A stretch of DNA of 64,000 nt from Bacteroidota bacterium (GTDB lineage Bacteria; Bacteroidota; Bacteroidia; AKYH767-A; 2013-40CM-41-45). Below the pieces are notes generated by a model. The model searched no databases and was not told the DNA's origin. It saw nothing but the letters and a program-made list of their open reading frames with translations. The position numbers and the translations under genes were made by a program. The stretch lies in NCBI GenBank assembly GCA_016708785.1, contig JADJFC010000001.1, positions 62,001 through 126,000 of the forward strand, given 5' to 3'. Of this stretch, positions 27,817 through 37,744 are shown piece by piece. The stretch's first letter is position 1. Each line of letters opens with the position of its first letter.

Positions 27817-28937
27817 TTATACGATAACCTCGTTGGCGCTTGGCAACGTACCGAACTTTTTCAATGCAGCAAGGTGAGATTTTAGTGCTTTGAAAAAAGT
27901 ATCATTTACTAAGTAAGGTACTCCGAATTCACCGGCAGTTTGTTTAACGATCTTAGCAATTTCAGGATAATGAACGTGACAGATCCGCGGAAACAAATGA
28001 TGTTCTACCTGAAAATTCAATCCACCGACATACCAGGAGATCAATTTACTCTTTGGCGAAAAATCAACTGTAGTATTCATTTGGTGAATAGCCCAATCAT
28101 TTTCAATTGTATTTGATTCATTTGGTAACGGATGTGTTGTTCCTTCAACAGTATGTGCCATTTGAAACACAAAACTGAGTATGACTCCTTCAATAAAATG
28201 CATTAGAAAGAATCCGATCAACACCTGATAAAATGGAATGTTAAAAAACAGTGTTGGCATTACTAATAATACAAATAGATAGATCAATTTAAAAAAACTC
28301 ATCTTCACGATGGCAAGAATTGTTTCTTTCTTAGAAAGTGGACTAACGCCATTCTTTGAAAACTGATAGATCTGAATAAGGTCTTTCAAAAAAACCCAGT
28401 AGGCTGTCAACATTCCATAAAAAAGAAAACATAAAATGGTTGAAACTTATGATACCATTTCACTTTAGAATGCGGTGAAAATTTCAAGACCAGGCGATCC
28501 TGAATATCTTCATCCATTCCTGAAATATTAGTATAGGTATGATGCAAAATATTATGTTGAAGTTTCCAATTGAATACTGAGCCACCTGCCAGATTCAACG
28601 TATGTCCAACGAGTGAATTTATCTTCTCATTTGAAGAATACGCGCTATGATTTGCATCGTGCATTACACTCATGCCTATCCCTGCAACGCTAATTCCCAT
28701 TATCGTCCATAACAATAAACTTTCCGGAAATGATACCTGAAATTGCAATAAGCAAATGAAGGGAACTATATACCCGGCAAGTAAAATAAATGTCTTGAAT
28801 ACCATTGAGGCATTAGCATGCTTAGACAATTTATTGGTTTCAAAATATTCATCAACTCTTTGTTTTAAGACCGGGAAAAACTGTGTTTTATCTTGACTTA
28901 TGAATTTAACTCTAGCTTTAATTTTCATTAATTTCAA
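27817..28937 (-). CDS. Fatty acid desaturase, front-end (linoleoyl-CoA-desaturase-like) (frameshift near 28420)
   Basis: A 373-residue integral membrane di-iron desaturase. The three histidine boxes are present: HDANH (about 88), HNILHH (about 123) and QVEHH in LNFQVEHHLFPRICH (about 310). The Q in place of the first His of box 3 marks the front-end (delta-5/delta-6) group, here without a fused cytochrome b5. Hydrophobic pairs surround each box. The frame breaks in the T6 run at 28419-28424 (read on the minus strand). One more T gives FFFYGMLTAYWVFLKDL and a continuous protein. Probable role: membrane lipid unsaturation, for instance in cold. Confidence 0.88.
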
Positions 28938-29163
28938 TTATTGCCGGAATGAAAGATGACGCAACATCTATAAAATCCAACAGTTATTACTATCAAATTA
29001 CTATAAAGGTACTCATTAAAGTACTTCTTAATTCAACCATCAAATACTATTTATCAACTAACAATTTTTAGCTTATTAACCTTTAAAAAACTGCATAAAA
29101 CCATACATATTACCTTTAACCTTAGTAAGTAAGACAATTGTCATTTAAAAAAGTTTTGCAGAT

Positions 29164-31097
29164 CTAAAAAATTTCTTTCTCTTCAACTAACACCGTGTCA
29201 GTAGGCAATATTAATTCTTTTGCAGGGCCCACAACTTGAACATTGGGCAATAAAATATCATGCTCCTGTTGCGTGATCAATTCCTTTTTCAACATAAAAT
29301 TTGAAACAATACGATAGTAGTTTGCCAAATAAGGTTTCAAATTACCGGTGCTGTCGAAACTATATTTGAACCATTTTGGATGCGGCAACAAACTTGCAAG
29401 AAAAATACTTTCGGATAAAGTCAAGGCTGCAGGAGTTTTTTAAAATAAAATTCAGATGCTTCACCAATACCATAAATATTGGGACCTAATTCAATAATAT
29501 TGAAATAAACTTCCAGCATTCTTTCTTTGCTATACAGCCTATTACTTTCAATAAGCCAAACGATCAATGCTTCTTCCGCTTTTCTCGCAACAGTTTTTTT
29601 TCTATTCAAAAAAACATTCTTTACCAACTGCATACTTATCGTACTACCTCCTCTTAAAAATTTCTTCGCTTTATAATTAGTTGCAATCGACTTTCTAAAT
29701 GCGTCTTCATTAAATCCATTGTGATAAAAAAAACTTCCATCTTCTGAAGTCAAAACAGAATTCCGAAAATATGGCGAAACACCTTCATATGGTGTAAAAT
29801 ATGAATTCGAAGGCCCAACGAGGAAAGATCGTATATACCTGTCATTTTCATAGACAGAATGCGAAAACTCTCCGGTCATTTTCATCAATTCACTGCTATT
29901 GAATTTTCTGATCCTAAATTTGTTCTTCTTCATGGAGCAATCAAATACAACGTCATCAGGCTGGGCTGCATCCAAATGAAAGCTCATTAAAAACTTCAAC
30001 GTTCCATCGGCTTCAATCGTTCTGACCTCATCAAACATTCCTTGTGGAAGTGATGCAAAGAAATCAGTCGCCGGTATAGTATCGGTTTGCAAATTGAGTG
30101 AATACTTTCTTGATCCCGACATTTCAAACCGGACAAATGGCTTAAAGGTAATCCCTGACAAAGTCGCTACAGAGGAGCTGTCAAGCATAACAGAATTCGC
30201 ATCAGATGAAATCAAATAGGAGATCGATGCATTCTTTACTTTAATACTGTCTTCTGAGATTCTTTTATGATGAAAAGAAAATCCACTCATTGAAGCGAGT
30301 CCAAATACTTTCAGCTCATGATTCGAATATTGATATCCATCCAGCTCTACGTGAACAGTATCAAAACTTATCGATGCTCCTGTTAGTTCATTTACAAGCG
30401 GGAGATCGCATTTCTTTGCTGATGTAGGAAACACATATAAATCCAATTTGTGTGCTGTCTGTGAAAATGATCCACTACACTCCCACAGACTATTACTAAC
30501 CACATCCTCAAATTCACCTTTGACAGAGTTGACATCAGAATGAAACTTATTCAACCTAACTTCTCTTTTCAAAGTATCATTTACAAACAGCAAACTTGCA
30601 TTAGAAATTTCAGCTTTTTGTGGTGCAAAGTTAAATGCTCTGTCTAATAGTCGGGCGATAAAATACGAATACCCATTTGCCATTATTTTTTCAGCCTTCT
30701 CTTTCTTCTTTTCTTCGGATACAAATTTGTAATTTGAACCGTTTTTCTTATTTACTAATCTGAGCTGAATTCCACTTGCCTCTACTTGTTTAATCCGTAA
30801 AGTTCCGGTAAAAAGTGTCCATATTGAAGGCCGAATTCTCAACGTATCCCCAATAAGTAAGGTGTCGCCGGACTGCGGAATGAGCGAAACTTTTCCCAAG
30901 GCAACAGTAGAAAATCCGGAAAAAGATGATGAACCAATCTTTAATGTCAAGCCTTTTTCAAACTTCATCTTATCCCCAACTTTGCCTATAACATAATGCA
31001 GAAGCGGGTTTCGGAAAATAAGGAAGAGTAAAAGAATACCAAAGACAAATAATATTGCTGCTTTGAGGACTCTTTTGGACAATTTTGACATAAGCAT
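29164..31097 (-). CDS. AsmA-like domain fused to monofunctional peptidoglycan transglycosylase (frameshift near 29438)
   Basis: A 644-residue protein: one N-terminal membrane helix (about 11-30), an AsmA-like beta-rich periplasmic region (about 35-415, e.g. KGLTLKIGSSSFSGF, GDTLLIGDTLRIRPS), then a GT51 transglycosylase domain. The catalytic Glu lies in NSVLTSEDGSFFYHNGF and the RGGSTISMQLVKN and RKAEEALIVWLIE motifs follow, as in MtgA and PBP1a. There is no transpeptidase domain. One A lost in the run read at 29436-29441 breaks the C-terminal end; restoring it gives EFYFKKTPAALTLSESIFL. It should polymerise lipid II at the inner membrane. Confidence 0.87.
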
Positions 31098-31233
31098 TTT
31101 AAAGCCCTAATTTGAACAATCTTTACTTACAAATCAAGTTTATATTCATACACATTCTGTCGTTGATAATTCGAACAAAAAGTTAACCTTAAGTCACTGT
31201 GGACTTAGTACTTTAGAAAACCATTCCAATAGT

Positions 31234-32478
31234 ATGAAATTTACAAATAAACCAACCCGAATCAAAGTCGGATTACTCCTTATATTCCTATCGACTTCAA
31301 TTTCAGTAGTCTTTGGACAAAGAAACGTGCCACTCAGTAATCCTGAAAACAAAGCTGCTCTTGAAGTTCATGATAGTCGGGCACAGTCGTTTGTCGCTAA
31401 AAATCTTAATCGATTCGGACTTGACAAACTCAATGATTATGACAAAACACTCGACTCATCTTTTAGTACTGAATTAAAAGATACATTAGAGTTGATGGAG
31501 AAAACTTATTTAATGAATAGTTCCTCCTTACAAACTAATTTGCAACAACAAAAAAATAAGATTCAAGAACTTACTGAACAAAAAAAAGAACTAAGCACTA
31601 AGTACAACAAGCTTCTTAGAACAGCAGCGTTTACAATTGGTGTATGGCTTATTTTGGTAATTATTTTTATTCAATTTAAAAAACAAAAAATCAGAAAAAA
31701 AGATATTGAAGTTGAAATTACCACTGCTCAACTTAAAAACACCAAACAGAATGCAACGATTGCCAGAGCTACTATAGACAAGGTCCGACAATACAAAAAT
31801 ACAATTACAAAGTTTTCTGAAGATACAGAACAACTGAATGTTCTTTCAACTGAGATAAATAACAGTGGCCTTCCAGATAATAAATGGACGAATGAAATTT
31901 CTTCTTCAATTCAAAAAATTTCTGCAAGTGCAGCAATGGAATTAAGACTTGCTAATTCCCTCATCAATCAGGAAGGCGAACTCAGCGATGATAAAGAAAG
32001 TACTGATATCAATAAACTTTGCGAAGAATACTTAAATATAGCCTCACGCGGAGTTTTATCAGAGGGAAATGAATTCAATTGCCAGGTCACGAGTGACTTT
32101 GAAAAAAATCTGCCTGCGGTAAAAGTCAATCAGGCTGCTATCGGAAGTTTACTCTTGAACGTACTTAATAATTCATTCCAGTCTGTAGAAGAAAAATTTA
32201 ATAAAGGTGTAAAAGGGTATCAGCCTAAAGTGACAATAAGTACACGAATACTTCCGCGGTTTCTTCAAATTAGGATAAAAGACAATGGCTTAGGAATGTC
32301 CAATACCGTTTTACCTATTGCTACAACACAATTTTTCACAACTCTTGAAAATGGAAAAGGCGCCGGACTTGGATTGTCAGAATCGATGAAGATCATGACT
32401 GAATTACACAAAGGTGAATTGAAAATTGAAAGTGAAAATGGTAACAGTACTGATGTCTACATTAAATTCTTCCTGTAA
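31234..32478 (+). CDS. Sensor-kinase-like membrane ATPase without phospho-acceptor His
   Basis: A 414-residue protein. A signal peptide (about 13-29, ending VVFGQ) precedes an extracytoplasmic region with a long coiled coil (about 85-125), a membrane helix (about 131-147), a second coiled coil (about 155-185), then a HATPase_c domain with N box LLLNVLNNSFQSV, G1 DNGLGM and G2 GAGLGLSESMKIM. The helical region before the ATPase contains no histidine; the only others are at about 46 and near the C-terminus. It may be a degenerate kinase or work with a partner. The next gene follows one base later. Confidence 0.65.
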   Translation: MKFTNKPTRIKVGLLLIFLSTSISVVFGQRNVPLSNPENKAALEVHDSRAQSFVAKNLNRFGLDKLNDYDKTLDSSFSTELKDTLELMEKTYLMNSSSLQTNLQQQKNKIQELTEQKKELSTKYNKLLRTAAFTIGVWLILVIIFIQFKKQKIRKKDIEVEITTAQLKNTKQNATIARATIDKVRQYKNTITKFSEDTEQLNVLSTEINNSGLPDNKWTNEISSSIQKISASAAMELRLANSLINQEGELSDDKESTDINKLCEEYLNIASRGVLSEGNEFNCQVTSDFEKNLPAVKVNQAAIGSLLLNVLNNSFQSVEEKFNKGVKGYQPKVTISTRILPRFLQIRIKDNGLGMSNTVLPIATTQFFTTLENGKGAGLGLSESMKIMTELHKGELKIESENGNSTDVYIKFFL

Positions 32479-32479
32479 A

Positions 32480-33292
32480 ATGAAAAAACTCCTCATCCTT
32501 ATACTTCTTTCTGCTATTTATTCGTTTTCATACGGACAAGGACAGGCAGAATTGCAGGCAATTAATAGTAAGTCAAAAACAATCTATATAAAAGCAGAAG
32601 CACTTGATCAACTAATGATCTCCTTGCGCCCTTTTGAAAATAAACATGGTGATGGAATTGACACTTTACTTATGGACACCTACCTTACAATTTCAAAAGG
32701 TTATGCAGAGAACAATCATTTCAAACAAGGTTATGAAGTTTATAACAAGTATTTGACTTATAAAATCGCTTCATTGCAATTATATAAGTCTAAAACTATT
32801 GCTACCGCAGCTTCTTCCATCAATACACGAAGACAAAAAGATAATGCCGCTCAGCTTGAATTGCAAAACTCGATCAATCAATTAACTATTGACATTGATG
32901 ACCTGGGCAGTGACCGTTCGGCTTTCAAAAAGTACTTCTCCCTTGCAATAATCATTCTCTCTTTGATCTTCGCATCAATGCTTGTGAATTATGGAATAAA
33001 ATTCAAGAACCTGAAAAACACGATCAAAGAAAATAAAGATTCTATGTTAACCAACCACCGATTAGGTACGCTAGGCCGATTTGCAAAAGGTTACCAAAAA
33101 GAAACGTTTAAATCAATCGTGGCAACTGAAAATACCATTGCCCAAATCAAGTCAGAAATAAAATCCTCAACAGATCCAAACTTCAAAAAAGCTGACCTAC
33201 TTTGTTCGTCGATATTGAAGGCGACTTCCGAATTGAAAGGGATTAATATGCGGTCTTTGTTAATGGGGCGCTTTATGTTCGCGTTGATTTAA
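32480..33292 (+). CDS. Membrane protein with DHp-like helix, partner of upstream ATPase
   Basis: A 270-residue protein: a signal peptide ending SYSFSYGQ (about 20), a helical extracytoplasmic domain with tetratricopeptide-like character (YLTISKGYAENNHFKQGYEVYNKYL), a membrane helix (about 155-176) and a cytoplasmic helical stretch. That stretch, LGTLGRFAKGYQKETF (about 198-213), resembles the dimerisation helix of histidine kinases (LGxLxxGxAHExxxP) but has Gln-Lys instead of the phospho-accepting His. No ATPase domain follows. Starts one base after the preceding stop, so the two are coupled. Function unknown. Confidence 0.6.
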   Translation: MKKLLILILLSAIYSFSYGQGQAELQAINSKSKTIYIKAEALDQLMISLRPFENKHGDGIDTLLMDTYLTISKGYAENNHFKQGYEVYNKYLTYKIASLQLYKSKTIATAASSINTRRQKDNAAQLELQNSINQLTIDIDDLGSDRSAFKKYFSLAIIILSLIFASMLVNYGIKFKNLKNTIKENKDSMLTNHRLGTLGRFAKGYQKETFKSIVATENTIAQIKSEIKSSTDPNFKKADLLCSSILKATSELKGINMRSLLMGRFMFALI

Positions 33293-33335
33293 GTATCCAA
33301 ACGTTTGATTATCGGACCGAATGATTATTAATTAA

Positions 33336-34568
33336 TCAGTATGTAATCAAGGTCTCCTTTATAATCCGAATGCAATCTCTCAACTGTACTTCAGTAATTA
33401 TAAGTGGTGGAGCGAAACGAATGATATCACCATGTGTTGGTTTTGCAAGCAGACCATTTTCTTTTAAAGCTAAACATACGTCCCAAGCATCTTTTCCATC
33501 TTTCGGTTTAATGACCATTGCACAGAACAATCCTCGACCTCGTACCAATGTAATGTGATCGTGGTTTATTGCTTTCAATTCAGACAAAAGAATTTCACCC
33601 AAACGGCTGGCATTTTCGGCAAGGTTTTCATCTTTTAAAACCTGAAGAGCTGCAATTGCAACTTTTGCTGCTAAAGGGTTTCCGCCATAAGTGCTACCAT
33701 GTTCACCGGGCTTTATACAAAGCATGATTTCATCATCAGCAAGAATAGCCGATACGGGCAACAGTCCACCACTTAATGCCTTGCCAAGAATTAATATATC
33801 CGGACGGACATTTTCATGATCACATGCAAGAACTCTTCCCGTACGACACAGACCGGTTTGGATCTCATCGCCAATGAATAATACATTGTTCTTTTTACAG
33901 AGTTCTGAAGCCGTTTTCAGAAACCCATCTCCGGGGATTACTACTCCTGCTTCACCTTGAATAGGCTCAACAAGAAAACCTGCAACCATTGGATCTTTCA
34001 ATGCTGCTTCAAGGGCGGGGATGTCGTCATACGGTATCTTTATAAAACCAGGGGTGAACGGCCCAAATTTTCCAAACGAATCAGGATCTGTCGATGCTGA
34101 AATAATGGTAATTGTTCTTCCATGAAAATTCCCTTCACAAACAATGATCTTCGCATTATTTTCAGGGATACCTTTCTTTACATATGACCAACGTCTTGCT
34201 AATTTTATTGCTGTCTCAACTCCTTCAGCACCAGAATTCATCGGCAATACTTTGTCATATTTGAAATAACCGGTAATGTATTGCTCGTATTCACCTAAAC
34301 AATTGTTGTGAAAAGCACGTGATGTCAATGATAGCTTTTGGACTTGATCGATTAGTGCTTTCACAATCTTAGGGTGGTTATGACCTTGATTCAAAGCAGA
34401 ATAAGCAGAAAGAAAATCATAATATTTTTTCCCTTCAACATCCCACACAAAGACACCTTCCCCACGCTCAAGAACAACTGGCAATGGATGGTAATTGTGT
34501 GCTCCATAGCGTTCTTCTCTTTCAATTGCTAATTCTGTCAAAGTCTTTTCTGCAACCATCGTTTTCAT
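33336..34568 (-). CDS. rocD: Ornithine aminotransferase
   Basis: A 410-residue class III PLP enzyme that transfers the delta-amino group of ornithine to 2-oxoglutarate, linking arginine, proline and glutamate. Start YGAHNYHPLPVVLERGEGVF is specific to ornithine aminotransferases. Catalytic signature: MNSGAEGVETAIKLARRW (about 103-120), IGDEIQTGLCRTGR with the PLP Asp (about 233) and LGKALSGGLLPVSA with Lys (about 261). Convergent with the membrane-protein gene and divergent from rlmD, with a well-formed promoter upstream. Confidence 0.94.
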   Translation of the reverse strand: MKTMVAEKTLTELAIEREERYGAHNYHPLPVVLERGEGVFVWDVEGKKYYDFLSAYSALNQGHNHPKIVKALIDQVQKLSLTSRAFHNNCLGEYEQYITGYFKYDKVLPMNSGAEGVETAIKLARRWSYVKKGIPENNAKIIVCEGNFHGRTITIISASTDPDSFGKFGPFTPGFIKIPYDDIPALEAALKDPMVAGFLVEPIQGEAGVVIPGDGFLKTASELCKKNNVLFIGDEIQTGLCRTGRVLACDHENVRPDILILGKALSGGLLPVSAILADDEIMLCIKPGEHGSTYGGNPLAAKVAIAALQVLKDENLAENASRLGEILLSELKAINHDHITLVRGRGLFCAMVIKPKDGKDAWDVCLALKENGLLAKPTHGDIIRFAPPLIITEVQLRDCIRIIKETLITY

Positions 34569-34609
34569 TGTGTCCGGAAATAGTATTTATTGTACAATTT
34601 AATATATCA

Positions 34610-34640
34610 CAAAAATAAGCTTTTAAAGGAGGTAATTCAA
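34610..34640 (-). promoter_or_regulatory. Promoter for rocD (TTG-N20-TATTTTTG)
   Basis: Minus-strand TATTTTTG at 34610-34617 (read in reverse) preceded by TTG at 34638-34640 with 20 bases between; matches the Bacteroidota pattern. It lies about 40 bases before the rocD start. Confidence 0.55.
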
Positions 34641-34720
34641 GTGATTTGATCATATTACGTCTCACAATGACAAGAAATTTACTGAAAAAGATAAGCAACG
34701 GAAATCTGACGAACATTCTT

Positions 34721-34728
34721 TACTTTCG
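34721..34728 (+). promoter_or_regulatory. Candidate -7 element (TACTTTCG)
   Basis: TAnnTTCG variant six bases before the rlmD ATG at 34735; same placement as at 12418. Confidence 0.35.
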
Positions 34729-34734
34729 CAGGGT

Positions 34735-36147
34735 ATGGAAACTGTGAAAAAAGGTGAAATAACTGAAAATCTTAACATTTCAGAAGCAAGTTCAGAAGGT
34801 AGTTCAATTGCACGAATAGACAATTTCGTTGTATTTGCCGAAGGTGGGGTCCCGGGTGATATTGCTGACGTGATGATCTTCAGAAAAAAAAAGAATTATG
34901 CTGAAGGAAGAGTAGTAAATATTATTAAAGCATCTGAAGACAGAGTTGAACCTTTTTGCACGCATTTCGGAAGTTGTGGTGGATGCAAATGGCAGCACAT
35001 GACCTATGAAAAACAAGTTTATTACAAACAGAAACATGTCGAAGATGTCTTGGAGCGTGTAGGAAAAATTGCATTACCTGCAGCTACCACTATAAAGCAA
35101 TCTGCAAATACAAAGTACTATCGAAATAAACTTGAATTCACATTCTCCAACAAAGCATGGTTAACCAAAGCGGATCTTGATTCAGGTGCTTCTCTTGAAC
35201 AAAACGCACTTGGTTTCCATGTTCCCGGAAGATTTGATAAGATCCTTGATGTAAAAGAATGCTTCCTTCAAGAAGATCTAAGTAATAAAATTCGATTGTC
35301 CGTAAAAGAGTTTGCACTACAAAATAATTTCGAGTTTTTTGATCCAAGAAGTCAAGAAGGATATCTCAGAAATCTGATCATCCGCTCTACTTCTACCGGA
35401 GAATGGATGGTTGTAGTTGTCTTCAGTCGCGATCATAAAGAAAGTCGTGAATTAATGATGGAACATTTAAAAAAAAATTTCCCTGAAATTACTTCACTTC
35501 AATATATCATCAATACAAAAAGAAATGACACGATCTTCGATCTGGATGTTGAACTTTATAATGGAAGAAGCTATATAGAAGAGAAAATGGAAGATCTTAT
35601 TTTCAGGATCTCTGCCAAATCTTTTTACCAGACAAATTCTTTGCAAGCTTATGAATTATACAAAATTGTTCGTGACTATGCCGGCTTGACAGGAAATGAA
35701 AATGTATATGACCTTTACACTGGTACAGGAACAATCGCTTCCTTTGTCGCAGGAAAAGCTAAACATGTTACAGGAATTGACTACATTCCTGATGCCATCA
35801 ACGATGCGGGTGAAAATGCCCGTTACAACAAAATCAATAACGTTTCGTTCTTTGCAGGAGATATAAAAGATACATTAACTCCTGAGTTCATTGCGAAGCA
35901 CGGAAAGCCCGATGTCATTATCACTGATCCACCTCGATCAGGAATGCATGAAGATGTAGTTCGCGCTATTATTAAAGCTGCACCGGAAAGAATTGTTTAT
36001 GTAAGTTGTAATCCGGCCTCACAAGCAAGAGATCTCCAGATCCTGGATGAATTTTATTCAGTTGTAAAATACCAACCGGTAGATATGTTTCCTCATACAA
36101 CTCATGTTGAGAATGTAATGTTACTAACCCGAAAAGTAAGTCAATAG
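34735..36147 (+). CDS. rlmD: 23S rRNA (uracil(1939)-C(5))-methyltransferase
   Basis: A 470-residue RumA/RlmD enzyme. An N-terminal TRAM domain (about 1-60) is followed by the 4Fe-4S cluster cysteines C-x5-C-x2-C in FCTHFGSCGGCKW (about 78-90) and Cys in VKECFLQ. The SAM motif VYDLYTGTGTIASFVAG lies near 323-339, DPPRSGM near 400, and the catalytic Cys is in YVSCNPASQARDL near 423. It methylates U1939 in 23S rRNA. Followed nine bases later by the NlpC/P60 gene, probably in an operon with the phosphoribosyltransferase. Confidence 0.92.
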   Translation: METVKKGEITENLNISEASSEGSSIARIDNFVVFAEGGVPGDIADVMIFRKKKNYAEGRVVNIIKASEDRVEPFCTHFGSCGGCKWQHMTYEKQVYYKQKHVEDVLERVGKIALPAATTIKQSANTKYYRNKLEFTFSNKAWLTKADLDSGASLEQNALGFHVPGRFDKILDVKECFLQEDLSNKIRLSVKEFALQNNFEFFDPRSQEGYLRNLIIRSTSTGEWMVVVVFSRDHKESRELMMEHLKKNFPEITSLQYIINTKRNDTIFDLDVELYNGRSYIEEKMEDLIFRISAKSFYQTNSLQAYELYKIVRDYAGLTGNENVYDLYTGTGTIASFVAGKAKHVTGIDYIPDAINDAGENARYNKINNVSFFAGDIKDTLTPEFIAKHGKPDVIITDPPRSGMHEDVVRAIIKAAPERIVYVSCNPASQARDLQILDEFYSVVKYQPVDMFPHTTHVENVMLLTRKVSQ

Positions 36148-36155
36148 AAATTGAA

Positions 36156-36686
36156 ATGAGATCATTTCTCTTATTTGCATTTTTCATTCTTTCATCCAAC
36201 TATTTTTTTGGACAAGACATTTCATTGGCTAATGATAAAGAACAAGAACAGCTTGAATTATGTTTTAAATACTCAAATGAACTTGGTTTCAATATTGAAA
36301 CAATTTACAATCCCCATCTTTATGAATGTGTAAACGAATGGATGGGCACTCCATATAGATATAGCGGAGATTCAAAGAACGGAATCGATTGTTCGGGACT
36401 TGTCTGTGAAATGTATAAATCTGCCTATCAAAAAATTCTTACCGGTTCAGCTAAGGACATATATGAAAAAACAGATCCTGTAAAAAAAGAAGATTTAAAA
36501 GAAGGTGATCTCGTTTTCTTTAAAATAAAAAAAGGCCGAATTTCACATGTTGGAATTTACTTAGGATCAAAAAAATTTGCTCACGCAAGCACGCAAAGGG
36601 GAGTAATTATTAGTGATCTTGATGAACCCTATTACAAAAAGTATTATTATAAAGGCGGAAGATTAAAAGACATTAACATCAATTAA
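36156..36686 (+). CDS. NlpC/P60 (C40) cell-wall peptidase
   Basis: A 176-residue exported hydrolase. Signal peptide about 1-21 (ending YFFGQD). The NlpC/P60 domain has the catalytic Cys in NGIDCSGLVCEMY (about 79) and His in ISHVGIYLGSKKFAHAS (about 129), a Spr/MepS-like size. It cleaves peptide crosslinks or stem peptides of peptidoglycan in the periplasm. One base separates it from the phosphoribosyltransferase gene downstream. Confidence 0.9.
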   Translation: MRSFLLFAFFILSSNYFFGQDISLANDKEQEQLELCFKYSNELGFNIETIYNPHLYECVNEWMGTPYRYSGDSKNGIDCSGLVCEMYKSAYQKILTGSAKDIYEKTDPVKKEDLKEGDLVFFKIKKGRISHVGIYLGSKKFAHASTQRGVIISDLDEPYYKKYYYKGGRLKDININ

Positions 36687-36687
36687 A

Positions 36688-37194
36688 ATGGAAAAAGCGA
36701 AAACGTTACTTCTTACCGATAAACAAATAGAACAGAAATTAAATCGTCTGGCATTTCAGATCTTCGAAGATAATTCAGACGCTGGCGAAATTGTCATCGC
36801 AGGAATTATTAAAAGTGGCTACCAAGTTGCTGAAAAGATAGCCGCTATTTTAAAAACAATTGCTCCATTTAAGATCATTCTAACAGAAGTGAAATTTGTA
36901 AAGCATGGAAAATTCGATCAGAAAGTTGAGATTAATCTATCAAAAGAACAATTGAACGATAAAATTGTGATCCTGGTCGATGATGTAATGAATTCCGGAA
37001 AGACCATGCTCAATGCAATGAAACCATTTCTTGATGCAGAGATAAAAAAACTTAGAACAGTCGTTCTGGTAGACAGAAATCACAAAAGATACTCTGTTTC
37101 ATCTGATTTTGTTGGACTATCACTTGCTACAACTTTACAAGAACATGTAAGTGTGGAGATCAGTGATTCGAAGATTGAGGCTTTTATTCAATGA
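36688..37194 (+). CDS. Phosphoribosyltransferase (PyrR-like)
   Basis: A 168-residue type I phosphoribosyltransferase. The PRPP-binding loop is VILVDDVMNSGKTM (about 95-108) and FKIILTEVKF is the strand before the flexible loop. Size and residues resemble PyrR-type uracil phosphoribosyltransferases or the uncharacterised pairing partner of AroK in Bacteroidota; base specificity is not decidable. Convergent with aroK, 40 bases apart, with a heptamer repeat between. Confidence 0.8.
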   Translation: MEKAKTLLLTDKQIEQKLNRLAFQIFEDNSDAGEIVIAGIIKSGYQVAEKIAAILKTIAPFKIILTEVKFVKHGKFDQKVEINLSKEQLNDKIVILVDDVMNSGKTMLNAMKPFLDAEIKKLRTVVLVDRNHKRYSVSSDFVGLSLATTLQEHVSVEISDSKIEAFIQ

Positions 37195-37208
37195 AAATTG
37201 TAGCCTCC

Positions 37209-37249
37209 CGTTTTTCGTTATTCGTTTTTAGTTTTTAGTTATTCGTTAT
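37209..37249. repeat. Heptamer array (GTTWTTM)n
   Basis: Six near-units: GTTTTTC, GTTATTC, GTTTTTA, GTTTTTA, GTTATTC, then a shorter GTTATC. It covers the space between the convergent phosphoribosyltransferase and aroK genes and slightly enters the last codons of aroK. Confidence 0.75.
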
Positions 37250-37741
37250 CATTTCTGCCAGCTCTTTCACGTTCACACTTGCTGCATTGATCTTAATTTG
37301 TGCTTTTTTATAGTACGGCGAACGGACAGCGAGATGTCCGGAGATCTGCTCCCTTAGATCCACATCGTTTAAATTCCCGCTCAATGGTCGACCTGCCCTT
37401 GCATTGGACAGCCTATGAAAAAGTAATCCGGGGTTTGCTTCCAGATAAACGGTGATTCCATTTTGATTCATCCATTCCATGTTATCAAAATAACATGGAA
37501 GTCCGCCACCGGTGGAAACGATCACGTCACTCTGGATAATTGTTGAATGTAAAGCTTCCTTTTCAAGATCACGAAAGTACTCTTGCCCTGACGATTCAAA
37601 AATTTCAGAGATGGATTTTCCTTCCTTCTCCTCTACCAATTTGTCAGTATGGATAACAGGCAATTCAAGAATTTTACCGAGTGCTTCAGCCACCTTTGAC
37701 TTACCACTTCCCATGTAACCGATTAAAAATATCCGCATCAA
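37235..37741 (-). CDS. aroK: Shikimate kinase
   Basis: A 168-residue P-loop kinase of aromatic amino acid synthesis. Walker A GYMGSGKSK (about 8-16), the shikimate-binding HTDKLVEEKEG (about 30-40), GQEYFRDLE (about 51-59) and GGGLPCYFDN (about 77-86) are present. It phosphorylates shikimate at O3. Three bases downstream of the universal stress protein gene. Its end overlaps the heptamer array, so its last codons could vary. Confidence 0.92.
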   Translation of the reverse strand: MMRIFLIGYMGSGKSKVAEALGKILELPVIHTDKLVEEKEGKSISEIFESSGQEYFRDLEKEALHSTIIQSDVIVSTGGGLPCYFDNMEWMNQNGITVYLEANPGLLFHRLSNARAGRPLSGNLNDVDLREQISGHLAVRSPYYKKAQIKINAASVNVKELAEMITNN

Positions 37742-37744
37742 AAA

